Positions 45,179 through 54,826 of a DNA stretch of 64,000 bases are shown here, piece by piece. The notes under the pieces are model-generated. The model made no database searches. It worked only from the letters and a program-made list of their open reading frames with translations, and had not been told where the DNA came from. A program made the translations under genes and the position numbers. The first letter of the stretch is position 1. Every line of letters begins with the position of its first letter. Origin of the DNA: Candidatus Ruminimicrobiellum bubulum (lineage in GTDB: Bacteria; Elusimicrobiota; Endomicrobiia; Endomicrobiales; Endomicrobiaceae); assembly GCA_017651625.1 (NCBI GenBank), contig JAGCCP010000057.1:16526-80525 (forward strand), in the 5' to 3' direction.

Positions 45179-46387
45179 TTATAAAACCTTAAAATATTTA
45201 GAAACAAAATCTTTAAAACTGCATTCGTATTTTTCTACATTATAAAAATAGTTCTCAAATCTTTTAAAAACATCTTTCCCTCTTTGTATCGCCTTAAAAT
45301 AATTTTCTGTTTCACCTATTTCATTATCACAAGATTTTATTTTTTCCAAAACATTTTTATATTTATTAATAGAACTATTTGTATTAACAACGCTAATTTT
45401 GGGCAACTTATTTTTTTTAACCGTTTTTACTTTCCTAAAATTATAAATCTTCGAAAGAATATAAGAAAAGTATCTGTCGGCTTCAGGCAAAGAATAACCT
45501 ATAAAACACCAGTTATCCGCTTCCTGCAAAATATTCTCTACTTTAGTCCAAATCTGCATTATATATTTATTTTCATAAATTCTGTTGTTCGTAGGATGAA
45601 CTATGTAAGGTTCCACGGAAGAAAGACCGCAATTATAACATTTCTTTTTCCCTATCAAATCCAAAGGTTTACCTTGTTTTGATATTTTGGAAAAAACTTT
45701 TCCGCAAGATTTACAAAAAACCCAATTTATTGAGCCGTGCGGTCTTAACAAATTTATTTTTCTTTTTCTCGGTCTATGAAACCATTTTTCCTGTTCGTAA
45801 TTTCCTAAATCTATACCGAAATCAACATCGAAACTTTTATCTTCGTTTTCGTCATACATCGACAACAAAACTCTATCCAAACAAATATCATAATTAAACG
45901 TAATAAAAGATATATCTACATTCTTTTGTTTCTTACATCCGTTATATATCTTTTGACCCAGTATTGTGTACGGACTAACTGCTTTCTTATTAAAAATATT
46001 ATGTTCTTTTAGTTCGGCATCGGTTAATGTGGCAAACATTATACCTTTCAACAAACTGTCATAATATTTTTTTATCTTTTCAATCTGGACATTACCTATA
46101 TTTTCATTTTTGGATATTGCCGTTTCCAAAACATTGAAAATTGTTTCTAAAGAAATATTATCTATCGATCTGTTGCCGGTAAAAACTGTTTTTAAAAGAG
46201 ACTTTATTTCTTTTGAAACTTTTTTATATTCCTTTATATGTGATCCTTCTTTATTTTTAAAAGCAAATTCTTGTTTTAATATGTTTTTCAAAATCTCGTC
46301 CTGTATGGGCAGATTGTCATCTTTACTGGCACCTGCACCCATAATAAAAACATACTTTTCTTTAGGATCCAATATAAATTTATTCAT
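45179..46387 (-). CDS. SIR2-like domain protein
   Basis: 402 aa from the ATG at 46387; an in-frame ATG at 46438 would lie inside the upstream RNase G gene. It has the NAD-binding start VFIMGAGASKDDNLP, TFNYDICLDRVL near 175, RPHGSINW near 220, and GYSLPEADRYF near 305: the order of a SIR2-like fold. Two Cys pairs (CKSCG, CYNCG) between HGSINW and the end form a zinc ribbon as in sirtuins. SIR2-like proteins of this sort include NAD-degrading phage-defence effectors, but also housekeeping proteins. No defence partner gene lies nearby, so the role is open. Confidence 0.78.
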   Translation of the reverse strand: MNKFILDPKEKYVFIMGAGASKDDNLPIQDEILKNILKQEFAFKNKEGSHIKEYKKVSKEIKSLLKTVFTGNRSIDNISLETIFNVLETAISKNENIGNVQIEKIKKYYDSLLKGIMFATLTDAELKEHNIFNKKAVSPYTILGQKIYNGCKKQKNVDISFITFNYDICLDRVLLSMYDENEDKSFDVDFGIDLGNYEQEKWFHRPRKRKINLLRPHGSINWVFCKSCGKVFSKISKQGKPLDLIGKKKCYNCGLSSVEPYIVHPTNNRIYENKYIMQIWTKVENILQEADNWCFIGYSLPEADRYFSYILSKIYNFRKVKTVKKNKLPKISVVNTNSSINKYKNVLEKIKSCDNEIGETENYFKAIQRGKDVFKRFENYFYNVEKYECSFKDFVSKYFKVL

Positions 46388-46394
46388 ACTATGC

Positions 46395-47828
46395 CTACTG
46401 TTCCAATATAATGTTATAATCTTCTCTTGTAACAGCATCCGTCGGAATAATATCTATATCTTTTTTAAACAACTCCTGCAATCTTCTTTTTCTTTCAACA
46501 AAATATTGTGCCACATCAGGATGTAATTTTATTTTTATTTTTCCAAAAAACTTTTCTATTTTCATCTGTTCTATTTCCTGACATACGGAAATAAAAACCG
46601 ATTCTTTAGACAATATAAGACCAAGTCCGTGGCATGTCGGACAAGTATCACCGAGTAATGAAAACAACGACTCTCTTTTTCTTTCTCTTGTCATTTCAAT
46701 AAGGCCCAAATGAGTTATCGGCCATATTTTTATTTTAGCTTTATCATGTTTTGTTGCTTCTTTCAAAGCTTCCAAAACTTTTTTCCTGTTTTTCTCTTTT
46801 TTCATATCGATGAAATCTATAACTATAATTCCGCCGATATTTCTTAATCTTAATTGCCTTGCAACTTCTTGAGCCGCTTCAATATTCGTTATTGTCCCAA
46901 CTTCTTCTTGTGTATTATTGTTTCCTACAAATTTACCGCTGTTAACATCTATCGCACACAAAGATTCCGCTTCCTGAATAATAAGATACCCGCCCGACTT
47001 TAATCTTGCTTTGTTCGATCTTAATCTTTTTATCTCTTCTTCTATTCCGTAAGCTTTAAAAATAGGTTGTTTACCTTCATACAAAACAATTCTGTCTTCA
47101 AGTTCCGGAGAAACTGTTCTAACAAAATCAACAACATCATTTAATTCTTTTTGGTTATCGATTTGCATCATTTTCACATCTTCGGTAAAATGATCTCTAA
47201 CCGTTTGAAAAACAACTCCTAAATCTTTATGAACACATGTCCCGCATTTCGAATTATTAAATCTGTTTATAATAGAAGCCCACAATCTTGAAAGATACTG
47301 CATTTCTCTTTCTATTTCTTCTTCGGTAGCATCTTCCGCTTCCGTTCTGACAATTATTCCGCCCGCAAGGTTCTTCTTTAAATTCTTTACAATATTTTTT
47401 AGTCTGTTATATTCTTCTTTGCTTTCTATCTGTTTTGAAACACCTACACGTTTACTGAACGGCATATACACCAAAAGTCTTCCCGGTAACGAAATATCCA
47501 TTGTAACTTTAGGGCCTTTTGTACTGATAGGTTCTTTATAAATTTGAACCATTATATCTTGCCCTACTTTCAGCATATTCTCTATATTCTTTTCATTCTT
47601 TGATGCAACAACATCGGCTATTCCCAAATAAGCACTTTTGCCGAAACCTATATCTACAAAAGCTGAAGACAAACCTGATACAATATTTTGAACTTTGCCT
47701 TTGTATATATTATTTAAAATTTTTTCTGTTTCTCTTCTTTCTATAAAGATATCAGATAACCTATCATTTTCCATGACGGCAACTCTGGTCTCTTCGAAAG
47801 TTCTGTTTACAATAATTTCTTTTCTCAT
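46395..47828 (-). CDS. rng: Ribonuclease G/E family protein
   Basis: 477 aa from ATG 47828; a GTG at 47846 overlapping the upstream stop is the alternative. The S1-like RNA-binding region shows IYKGKVQNIVSGLSSAFVDIGFGKSAYL. The DNase-I-like catalytic core has AICAIDVNSGKFVG with the two metal-binding Asp residues expected (near 290), IGGIIVIDFIDMK near 335, and a zinc-link Cys pair CPTCHGLG near 405. The long disordered scaffold tail of RNase E is missing, so this is the RNase G type, acting on rRNA 5' ends and mRNA. Confidence 0.93.
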   Translation of the reverse strand: MRKEIIVNRTFEETRVAVMENDRLSDIFIERRETEKILNNIYKGKVQNIVSGLSSAFVDIGFGKSAYLGIADVVASKNEKNIENMLKVGQDIMVQIYKEPISTKGPKVTMDISLPGRLLVYMPFSKRVGVSKQIESKEEYNRLKNIVKNLKKNLAGGIIVRTEAEDATEEEIEREMQYLSRLWASIINRFNNSKCGTCVHKDLGVVFQTVRDHFTEDVKMMQIDNQKELNDVVDFVRTVSPELEDRIVLYEGKQPIFKAYGIEEEIKRLRSNKARLKSGGYLIIQEAESLCAIDVNSGKFVGNNNTQEEVGTITNIEAAQEVARQLRLRNIGGIIVIDFIDMKKEKNRKKVLEALKEATKHDKAKIKIWPITHLGLIEMTRERKRESLFSLLGDTCPTCHGLGLILSKESVFISVCQEIEQMKIEKFFGKIKIKLHPDVAQYFVERKRRLQELFKKDIDIIPTDAVTREDYNIILEQ

Positions 47829-47842
47829 TTTCTCTGTAATTC

Positions 47843-49054
47843 TCACTTGCCACCTAAAAATTTATTTCCCTTTAAAAACTCGTATATCTTCTTAGCCATA
47901 CTGTATATCGTAAAATCGGAATTATCTTTAAGTGCACCTTTATTTTCAACATACAAAGCTCTGGAAGAATTTTTTGCATAATCCGAAAGTAAATTATTTA
48001 TCGGAATATCATCCGGATAACCGGCAAAAACCAAATTGGTTTTTGAAGTATAAGCTTTGTTCCTTAATTTATCTATATCAGATAAAATCCAATCATTTAT
48101 AATTTGTATTTTTTCATCATAATCAACTGTATTTATCGCCATTATCGACTCCAAGCCTTCGCTCGGAAAAGTAATAAGTTCGTTCAAACCTCTCGCAAAG
48201 AACAAAACTTCCGCCGTTATTTCACCTTTATACAACATAAAAATCAACTCTAAACCTTTATAACATAAATTCAATTTATTTAAAGGATCGACTAATACAC
48301 CATCTTCAAAACATTGTAAAGCTTTACGTTCGCAACCTTCACTATTTTCAGCCAAATATGTCGAACCCAGTGCGTAGTATAACATGCTCTGCGACGGTTT
48401 TTTCTCTATTATAGAATTTAAAAAACTTTTTGCTTCTTCGTATTGTTTACCTTTTATCAACTGCCATGCCTGTTCGTACGTTTTTATGGTAGCCATAAAA
48501 TTACTATCTACGTTAAAATTATCTTTCAAAACATAAAAGTTCGGTATAACTTTCGGTTTAAATGTTTTATCCGGCCCGGGACCCATCAACTTATTATACA
48601 CATTGCCGATTATTTTCGTTAATTTACTGTTTCCCGAAGAGCCATACAATTTTGACATCTCGTTGTTAATTTCGTAAAGATCTTTTTCCTCTTTTATTAC
48701 CACAGGTTTGTTTCTATCTCTGTTTTTTATATATTCGGAAAGTCCGTACAAATTATGATAATTCGAATCACCGACATTAAGTATCACTGTATCTTGATGC
48801 TTTTTGCTGAACAAAACATTACAAAGTTCTAAGCACTGAGTTGTGTTCATATCGAACTTTGTAACTTTACTTACGTTTATTGCACCTTTACCGAAATCAT
48901 CATCTATTAAACTCTGTAGCATATCTACATATTTCGTATTAAAAGAGTCCGACATATGCACACTGTCACTAATATACATAATAGATTTATCTGCGAAAAT
49001 AACGGACAACGGAAATAAAAGCAAAGTCAAAATAATAAAAATTTTAAATTTCAT
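47843..49054 (-). CDS. Exported protein with SGNH-like start and TPR region
   Basis: 403 aa from the ATG at 49054, which has AAAGGAAC 7 bases upstream and begins the signal peptide (MKFKIFIILTLLLFP); an ATG at 49078 lies in the preceding gene. Residues 20-110 faintly resemble an SGNH hydrolase: SDSVHMSDSF as the Ser block and VILNVGDSNYHN as the GxND-like block, both imperfect. Residues 175-260 contain TPR-like helices (AWQLIKGKQYEEAKSFL, YALGSTYLAENSEGCERKAL). The last third is not recognised. Hydrolase activity is a guess. Confidence 0.65.
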   Translation of the reverse strand: MKFKIFIILTLLLFPLSVIFADKSIMYISDSVHMSDSFNTKYVDMLQSLIDDDFGKGAINVSKVTKFDMNTTQCLELCNVLFSKKHQDTVILNVGDSNYHNLYGLSEYIKNRDRNKPVVIKEEKDLYEINNEMSKLYGSSGNSKLTKIIGNVYNKLMGPGPDKTFKPKVIPNFYVLKDNFNVDSNFMATIKTYEQAWQLIKGKQYEEAKSFLNSIIEKKPSQSMLYYALGSTYLAENSEGCERKALQCFEDGVLVDPLNKLNLCYKGLELIFMLYKGEITAEVLFFARGLNELITFPSEGLESIMAINTVDYDEKIQIINDWILSDIDKLRNKAYTSKTNLVFAGYPDDIPINNLLSDYAKNSSRALYVENKGALKDNSDFTIYSMAKKIYEFLKGNKFLGGK

Positions 49055-51497
49055 AAATAGTTCCTTTGTTTTCAACAAATAGTCTTTCCCTTTTAGTATA
49101 CAATATTTTTATACTTTTTTCTTGTATTTTCAATAAGTTTTGCAAAATTTTTTCAAGTTTCATATTTTTTGTAGGACCAAATCTTAAAAAGATTTTTAGT
49201 GTATTATCATCAACAATTTGTATTTCTCGTATAAGATCTTTCACATCTACTATTGTTTCTTTATCTTTTTTTACCTTCTTAATTAGAATCTGTTCCTGAT
49301 TTAAATACTCGTCTAAATAACTTTGTTCCAACTTAACGCCTTTGACTGTATACTCAGCCAAATTCACAATAGATTCTATTGATGGAAATCTTAAAGGAAT
49401 ATATTTTGCATCTAATAGTTTATATCCTTCCGGTAATATTTTTGATATTTCTTGTTTTATTTGTTCCAAATCAACTTTTTCGGTTAAAGATAAATCTACA
49501 TATTCACTATCACTTTCATAACCTACCGCTATTGCCGGCCCGAAAGCTGCTTTTACCTGAGGACTAAAACCGTTTGTATATGCCAACGGCAACTTTGTTC
49601 TTTTTAATGCCCTTCTGAAAAAATCTATTTGTTCGAGTTGCGATACATATTTCACAAAACCTTCTCTTGAAAATTTTAATAATACTCTAAATTTAGTTTC
49701 AAATATTTCTTTTTTTACGGAAGAAATATTTTCGGGAAGTTTTGTTATTTGTTTTTCCTTACCTGAAACGACATTTGCGGTTTCCTTAATTCCTGTTGCA
49801 TAATCGTTATAAAGAAATTGTTTATCTACTCCCAAATTTATATGTTGCCACGGTAACACTTCATCAAAACCTCTTCTTCTGTAAACATAAAAATTTAAAT
49901 CAAAACCTGCCTCTTTTATACTTTCCATCCAAACATCAAAATTAAATTTATCTTTCCATTGATCAAATCTCATACCTTTTTGCCAAGCAGTATATATTGC
50001 TTTTGAAACTCGTCTATCGGCTCTTGCCAAGAAGGCCTCTATTATACTTGATTGATGATTATGTGCTCTGATATCGGCAGGAACAGTTTTTTTAATATTT
50101 GTTATAACATCTCTGAAATATTCACTTGAAAACATCGGTTCCCACTGAAATGCGGTTTGTGCTTTAGGCACAAAAGGTGATACCGTTATACTGAAATTTA
50201 ATCTGTTAGCGGTTTTTCGAACTTTATCAATAAGCGTTTTTATTGCAGAAATATCTTCCATTGTTTCAGTTGGAAGACCTATCATAAAATACAATTTGAT
50301 TGCTCGCCAACCCATTTGATAAGCAAAGTTTAAAGTATCAACTATTTCATTTTCGGATAAATATTTTCCTATAACATTCCTTAATCTATCCGAACCTGCC
50401 TCCGGAGCAAATGTTATCGAAGGTTTTTTGTCCCTGTTTAAATATTCGGCAACTTTTAAAGAAAATTTATTACATCTCATGGAAGGCAATGTTACATTAA
50501 GATTTTGTTTATAATATTTTTCGTTTGTCTGTAACAAAAGTTCTTCCAAGTCTTTATAATCTGTGCAGGATAACGATGAAAAAGAAACTTCTTCATATCC
50601 GGTATTTTTTAAACTTTCATCCAACAAATTTAAAAGGGTTTCAACTTTTCTTGCCCGCCAAGGTCTGTAATATTTTGATGCCTGACAAAACCTGCATCTT
50701 CCTACACATCCTCTTGCAACTTCAATATTTAATCTGTTGTGAACCGTTTCTACAAAAGGAACAATTTTGTTATTATGAAAAAAAACTTTATCTAAATCTA
50801 CTATTGTTTTCTTTATAGTTTCAGGAACACCTTCAATATTCGGCTTTATAGATTTTACGGTATTATCGTCATTATAAGTCACATCATAAAAAGCCGGTAT
50901 ATAAATTCCTTCTATTTTTGAAAGTTCAAAAAGAGTTTCTTTTCTGCTCAACTTATTTTTTTTGCAAGTTCTATAAGTTTCCAATATTTTAACCATAGAT
51001 ACTTCACCGTCACCTATGGTAAATAAATCAAAAAAATCTGCGAACGGTTCGGGGTTTGCCATTACAGGTCCGCCACCGATAATCAAAGGTTCATCTTCTT
51101 TCCTGTCTTTTGCAAAAACAGAAATATTTGACAACGATAACATATTAACAATATTTGTTCCCACAAGTTCGCACTGTAAACTAAAACCTACAATATCAAA
51201 CTCTTTTAACGGGCTTTTAGATTCCAAAGAAAAAAGACTGATTTTTTCTTGTCTTAATATTTGTTCCAAATCTACATCGGGAGCATACGCTCTTTCACAT
51301 CTTGCAACTTTCTTTTCGTTAATCAAGTGATACAAAATTTCAAGACCTAAGTTTGATGCACCTATTTCATAAATATCAGGAAAACACAAACAGATAGACA
51401 CATCATTTTCCATATCAGGTTTGTATGAATTTATTTCGTGATTTATATATCTTGACGGTCTTTGAACCAAAGGTAATATTTTGTCTAAATCAATCAT
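49044..51497 (-). CDS. B12-binding-type radical SAM protein fused to DUF2344 domain
   Basis: 817 aa. Residues 30-200 form a cobalamin-binding-like Rossmann domain (CLCFPDIYEIGASNLGLEIL). The radical SAM core carries CVGRCRFC, the cluster-binding CxxxCxxC, near 262-269, then APEAGSDRLRNVIGKYLSE. The C-terminal 240 residues are the DUF2344 domain (FRVLLKFSREGFVKYVSQLEQIDFFRRALKR; AYTNGFSPQVKAAFGPAIAVGYES). This is the TIGR03960 plus TIGR03936 fusion, often found next to RNase G. Here rng is one gene downstream, which fits. The reaction is unknown. Confidence 0.9.
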   Translation of the reverse strand: MIDLDKILPLVQRPSRYINHEINSYKPDMENDVSICLCFPDIYEIGASNLGLEILYHLINEKKVARCERAYAPDVDLEQILRQEKISLFSLESKSPLKEFDIVGFSLQCELVGTNIVNMLSLSNISVFAKDRKEDEPLIIGGGPVMANPEPFADFFDLFTIGDGEVSMVKILETYRTCKKNKLSRKETLFELSKIEGIYIPAFYDVTYNDDNTVKSIKPNIEGVPETIKKTIVDLDKVFFHNNKIVPFVETVHNRLNIEVARGCVGRCRFCQASKYYRPWRARKVETLLNLLDESLKNTGYEEVSFSSLSCTDYKDLEELLLQTNEKYYKQNLNVTLPSMRCNKFSLKVAEYLNRDKKPSITFAPEAGSDRLRNVIGKYLSENEIVDTLNFAYQMGWRAIKLYFMIGLPTETMEDISAIKTLIDKVRKTANRLNFSITVSPFVPKAQTAFQWEPMFSSEYFRDVITNIKKTVPADIRAHNHQSSIIEAFLARADRRVSKAIYTAWQKGMRFDQWKDKFNFDVWMESIKEAGFDLNFYVYRRRGFDEVLPWQHINLGVDKQFLYNDYATGIKETANVVSGKEKQITKLPENISSVKKEIFETKFRVLLKFSREGFVKYVSQLEQIDFFRRALKRTKLPLAYTNGFSPQVKAAFGPAIAVGYESDSEYVDLSLTEKVDLEQIKQEISKILPEGYKLLDAKYIPLRFPSIESIVNLAEYTVKGVKLEQSYLDEYLNQEQILIKKVKKDKETIVDVKDLIREIQIVDDNTLKIFLRFGPTKNMKLEKILQNLLKIQEKSIKILYTKRERLFVENKGTIYEI

Positions 51498-53199
51498 TAT
51501 TTTGTTCCTTGCTGTCTATTTTAGATTCAAGCTCTTTTATTTTATCTCTATATTCTTCATTTTTCTTATCAAAATTTAAAAGTTGTTCATAAATTTTTAA
51601 TTCTTCTGCATAGTTTTTTATCATATCATATATTTTTATCAATTGTTTAGAATAGCTGATATTATAAGGTTTTATATTGTATGCTTTTAGAGCATACTTT
51701 TGAGCATTTTCATAATCTTGTTTTCTATAATATATTTCGCTTAACGGATAATATACCAAATCTTTACTTCCTTTCATATCTTGTTCCATTCCCAAAAATG
51801 CGGTCTCTGCTTCGTTAAGATTACCTATCGCAACTAAAAAATTAGCATAATTGATTAAAGTTTTAAAACTCGATTTTAAAGATATGGCTTTTTCCATATA
51901 ATATCGTGCTTCATCAAATAATCCCAAATCCACATAAATACCTGCTAAATTTTGGCAAGCAATATAATATTGAGGACTATCCTGATAAGCGTTTATCCAG
52001 AAATTTTTATAGTTTTTATATTTATCTGCTTGAACATACGACAAATAAAAACAATTCACAAAATGTATCAAAAAAACAGTTATTAAAAAAACTTTTAAAA
52101 TTTTTTTTAATTTATCTGCTCTTAAAATAAGCTGGTCCAGAGAATAAGTTAAAATAATTATAAAACCTAAGGAACAAACAAAAAATCTATGATTTAAATA
52201 GATATTTTCCTTTTGTAAGAAAGTAGGAAATATCGACAATAAAACTAATGCACTTGAAAAAACAAATATTTCTTTAGATAGTATCTTTTTATATAAAAAG
52301 AACAGCAATATAAACAGAAAGAAACAATTATAAATAATTATTTTTAATGGTAAACTTGCCTCGAACAAAATTACTGGAATAGTTTCCGGGACAAAAAAAT
52401 TATAAAAATAAATAAGGCTATCTTTAACAAAATTCTTAGCTAAAATTCCTATATTGAAAAGAAAATATTCGTAGCCTAAAGATACAACCGCATAATTCCT
52501 TAGTATAAAAAAAGCACAAACAAACGGAACCAAAAATATAAACAATGCTAACAATTTCTTCTTAGAAATATTACAATCATATAAATATAAATAAATAAAA
52601 TATAATGGAATTAATAAAATAAAAGTTTCTTTTGTAAACAGAGAAACAACGAAAAACAAACAAAACAAAAATGCATATTTTATTTTTTGCATATTTATGT
52701 ACTTTATAAAACAAATAAAAGATGCCACAAAAAAAACAGCCAACAAACTATCATTTCGCCCGGGTATCCAAACAACTACGGAAGAGAACATAGGATGTGC
52801 CGCTATTATTAACAATATAAATTTCAATATTATCGAATTAAGATTCAGTTCTATACAAAACAAGTAAAAAAGATATAATGCCAAAATAAACAAAACAATA
52901 TTTGTTAGGTGATAAAACTTCAAGTTGTCTCTTACAAAAAAAGATTCTATTGCAAAAGATAAAGATAAAATCGGTCTGTAGTATAAAGTAGTGTTATTAT
53001 AAAAAGCAGATTTTGTAAACAATTTTGTAATATTTTTAAAATCGGAAATAAAGTTAATATTATCCGATATCAAAGTATTATCATCCAGATTAGTTAATTT
53101 AAAATCTATTGATTTCCCGTACAAAGAAAAAATCAGTATGGTTAATAATATTAAAAAAAATATATTCGTATTTAAAAAATTTTTTATGTATTTAAACAT
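51490..53199 (-). CDS. TMTC-like membrane glycosyltransferase with TPR tail
   Basis: 569 aa. About 11 membrane helices in residues 1-390. Family marks of TMTC/GT-C type proteins are visible: a LTNLDDNTLI acidic loop after the first helix, YYRPILSLSFAIESFF, HLTNIVLFIL, and HPMFSSVVVWIPGRNDSLLAVFF. Residues 400-560 are TPR units (YYIACQNLAGIYVDLGLFDEARYYMEKAI). Eukaryotic TMTCs are O-mannosyltransferases; bacterial homologs are mostly uncharacterised. It may glycosylate exported proteins. Its end overlaps the radical SAM gene start by 8 bases. Sugar and acceptor are unknown. Confidence 0.78.
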   Translation of the reverse strand: MFKYIKNFLNTNIFFLILLTILIFSLYGKSIDFKLTNLDDNTLISDNINFISDFKNITKLFTKSAFYNNTTLYYRPILSLSFAIESFFVRDNLKFYHLTNIVLFILALYLFYLFCIELNLNSIILKFILLIIAAHPMFSSVVVWIPGRNDSLLAVFFVASFICFIKYINMQKIKYAFLFCLFFVVSLFTKETFILLIPLYFIYLYLYDCNISKKKLLALFIFLVPFVCAFFILRNYAVVSLGYEYFLFNIGILAKNFVKDSLIYFYNFFVPETIPVILFEASLPLKIIIYNCFFLFILLFFLYKKILSKEIFVFSSALVLLSIFPTFLQKENIYLNHRFFVCSLGFIIILTYSLDQLILRADKLKKILKVFLITVFLIHFVNCFYLSYVQADKYKNYKNFWINAYQDSPQYYIACQNLAGIYVDLGLFDEARYYMEKAISLKSSFKTLINYANFLVAIGNLNEAETAFLGMEQDMKGSKDLVYYPLSEIYYRKQDYENAQKYALKAYNIKPYNISYSKQLIKIYDMIKNYAEELKIYEQLLNFDKKNEEYRDKIKELESKIDSKEQNND

Positions 53200-53211
53200 A
53201 ATTCAAAGAAA

Positions 53212-54105
53212 CTACAACTTTATATTCTTAAATAAACTTTTCATGTCTTCCGGCAAAGGAGCAACAAATTCCATTTCTTTACTTGTTACCGGATGAGTAA
53301 ACCTGACTCTGTAAGAATGTAACATCTGTCTTGTAAATTTAATATCTTTTAAATGGTCACTTCCGCCATAATCGACATCACCCAAAACAGGATGACCTAT
53401 ATATTTCATGTGACTTCTTATTTGGTGTGTTCTTCCGGTAATAATATGAACTTCAAGCAAAGAAACATCTCTGCTTCTGGACAAAACTTTAAATTCGGTT
53501 ATTGCCATTTTTTTTGCAAGCGGTCCGACTTCTATAATTTTTCTGTTTTGCATGGAACGACATAACGGTGCTTCTATTCTTCCCTGTTCCTCAACAACCG
53601 TTCCGGTTACTGCCGTAACATAAGTTTTGTGTATTGTTCTTTTTTGAAATTGTTTTGATAACGACACTTTTGATTTTTCGTTCTTTGCAAAAATTATTGC
53701 ACCTGTCGTATCTTTATCTAATCTGTGAACCATAAACGGACTGCATTTTCCTTTAAAGTGATAAAGTAATGCATTTAACAATGTTCCCGTTTCATGACCG
53801 AACGACGGGTGGACGACTAAATCGGCTTGTTTGTTTATAACTATTATATCGTCATCTTCATAAACTATATTTAAAGGGATATTTTCAGGTTTTAAAGTTG
53901 TTTCAACATCTTCTTCAATCGTATATTCTATACTATCATTTTGTTTTGCTTTATAACTGGGATGAACTTTTTTACCGTTTACCAACAATTTACCTTCTTT
54001 TATCATATTTTGGAAATATGTTCTTGAGTACTCTTTATGTAAATTGTTCATAAAACAATCCAATCTTTCATTTGTATCCTTATCGCAAACAAAATTATTT
54101 TTCAT
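53212..54105 (-). CDS. rluD: 23S rRNA pseudouridine synthase, RluD type
   Basis: 297 aa. An N-terminal S4 RNA-binding domain (ERLDCFMNNLHKEYSRTYFQNMI, LLVNGKKVHPSYK) precedes the RsuA/RluD catalytic domain with the motif HRLDKDTTGAIIFAKN near 125-140, which contains the catalytic Asp. GRTHQIRSHMKYIGHPVLGD completes it. It modifies uridines of 23S rRNA helix 69 in E. coli; the target here is inferred. It overlaps lgt by 11 bases. Confidence 0.93.
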   Translation of the reverse strand: MKNNFVCDKDTNERLDCFMNNLHKEYSRTYFQNMIKEGKLLVNGKKVHPSYKAKQNDSIEYTIEEDVETTLKPENIPLNIVYEDDDIIVINKQADLVVHPSFGHETGTLLNALLYHFKGKCSPFMVHRLDKDTTGAIIFAKNEKSKVSLSKQFQKRTIHKTYVTAVTGTVVEEQGRIEAPLCRSMQNRKIIEVGPLAKKMAITEFKVLSRSRDVSLLEVHIITGRTHQIRSHMKYIGHPVLGDVDYGGSDHLKDIKFTRQMLHSYRVRFTHPVTSKEMEFVAPLPEDMKSLFKNIKL

Positions 54106-54823
54106 TTTTTGCTCCGTTTTTTGTAAACAATAAAATTATCACTGCTACAACAAATATAACTACAGAAATATTTTGTGCCGGAGATAAACCAAACAAAAAG
54201 GTTCCCCTATCGTCTCCTCTAAAAAACTCAACAATAAATCTTAATATCGAATATAACAACATATACAAAACAAAAATATAACCGTTTTTATGAGATTTTT
54301 TTAAGAAACTATGTAATACAAAAAATATTACAAAATTGCCCAATGCTTCGTATAATTGTGTAGGATGTTTCTGTGCTATTGCCAAAAAACAATCTGTGTT
54401 TTTACCGTAACAACATCCCGAAAAAAAGCAACCTATTCTGCCGAAAGCGTGTCCCAATGCTAAAGCCGGTGCAAAAATATCTGTCAACTTTATGATATTT
54501 AATTTTTTATATCTGCAATAAAAAAATGCAAAAATTAATACGGCAACAAATCCGCCGTAATATACAAGCCCGCCTTTCCAAACTTGAAAAATTTCTAAAG
54601 GGTTAGATTTATAGTACGGCAAATCGAGCAACACATAAAATAATCTTGCACCTATAATACCGATTAAAATCACATAAAACAAAAAATCGTATACTTGTTG
54701 TTTGGTTATTATATTTTTTGAATATTTAACGATATATTGCATACCGGCAAAAAAACCGATTGCAACTAAAACACCGTAGGTATATATTGTAATACTACCA
54801 ATGGAAAAGAGTTCAGGATACAT
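54095..54823 (-). CDS. lgt: Prolipoprotein diacylglyceryl transferase (Lgt-like)
   Basis: 242 aa, about seven membrane helices. Lgt attaches diacylglycerol to the lipobox Cys of preprolipoproteins. It shows YTYGVLVAIGFFAG, a GGLVYYGGFVAVLIF block near 83, HAFGRIGCFFSGCCYGKN near 127-143 with the family's GRIG, and HPTQLYEALGNFVIFF near 153. The usual GRIGNFINGE core reads GRIGCFFSGCCYGK, a Cys-rich variant I associate with lgt-like proteins of deeper lineages. That substitution lowers certainty about the exact reaction. It follows the GT2 gene by 3 bases. Confidence 0.88.
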   Translation of the reverse strand: MYPELFSIGSITIYTYGVLVAIGFFAGMQYIVKYSKNIITKQQVYDFLFYVILIGIIGARLFYVLLDLPYYKSNPLEIFQVWKGGLVYYGGFVAVLIFAFFYCRYKKLNIIKLTDIFAPALALGHAFGRIGCFFSGCCYGKNTDCFLAIAQKHPTQLYEALGNFVIFFVLHSFLKKSHKNGYIFVLYMLLYSILRFIVEFFRGDDRGTFLFGLSPAQNISVVIFVVAVIILLFTKNGAKNEK

Positions 54824-54826
54824 TTA

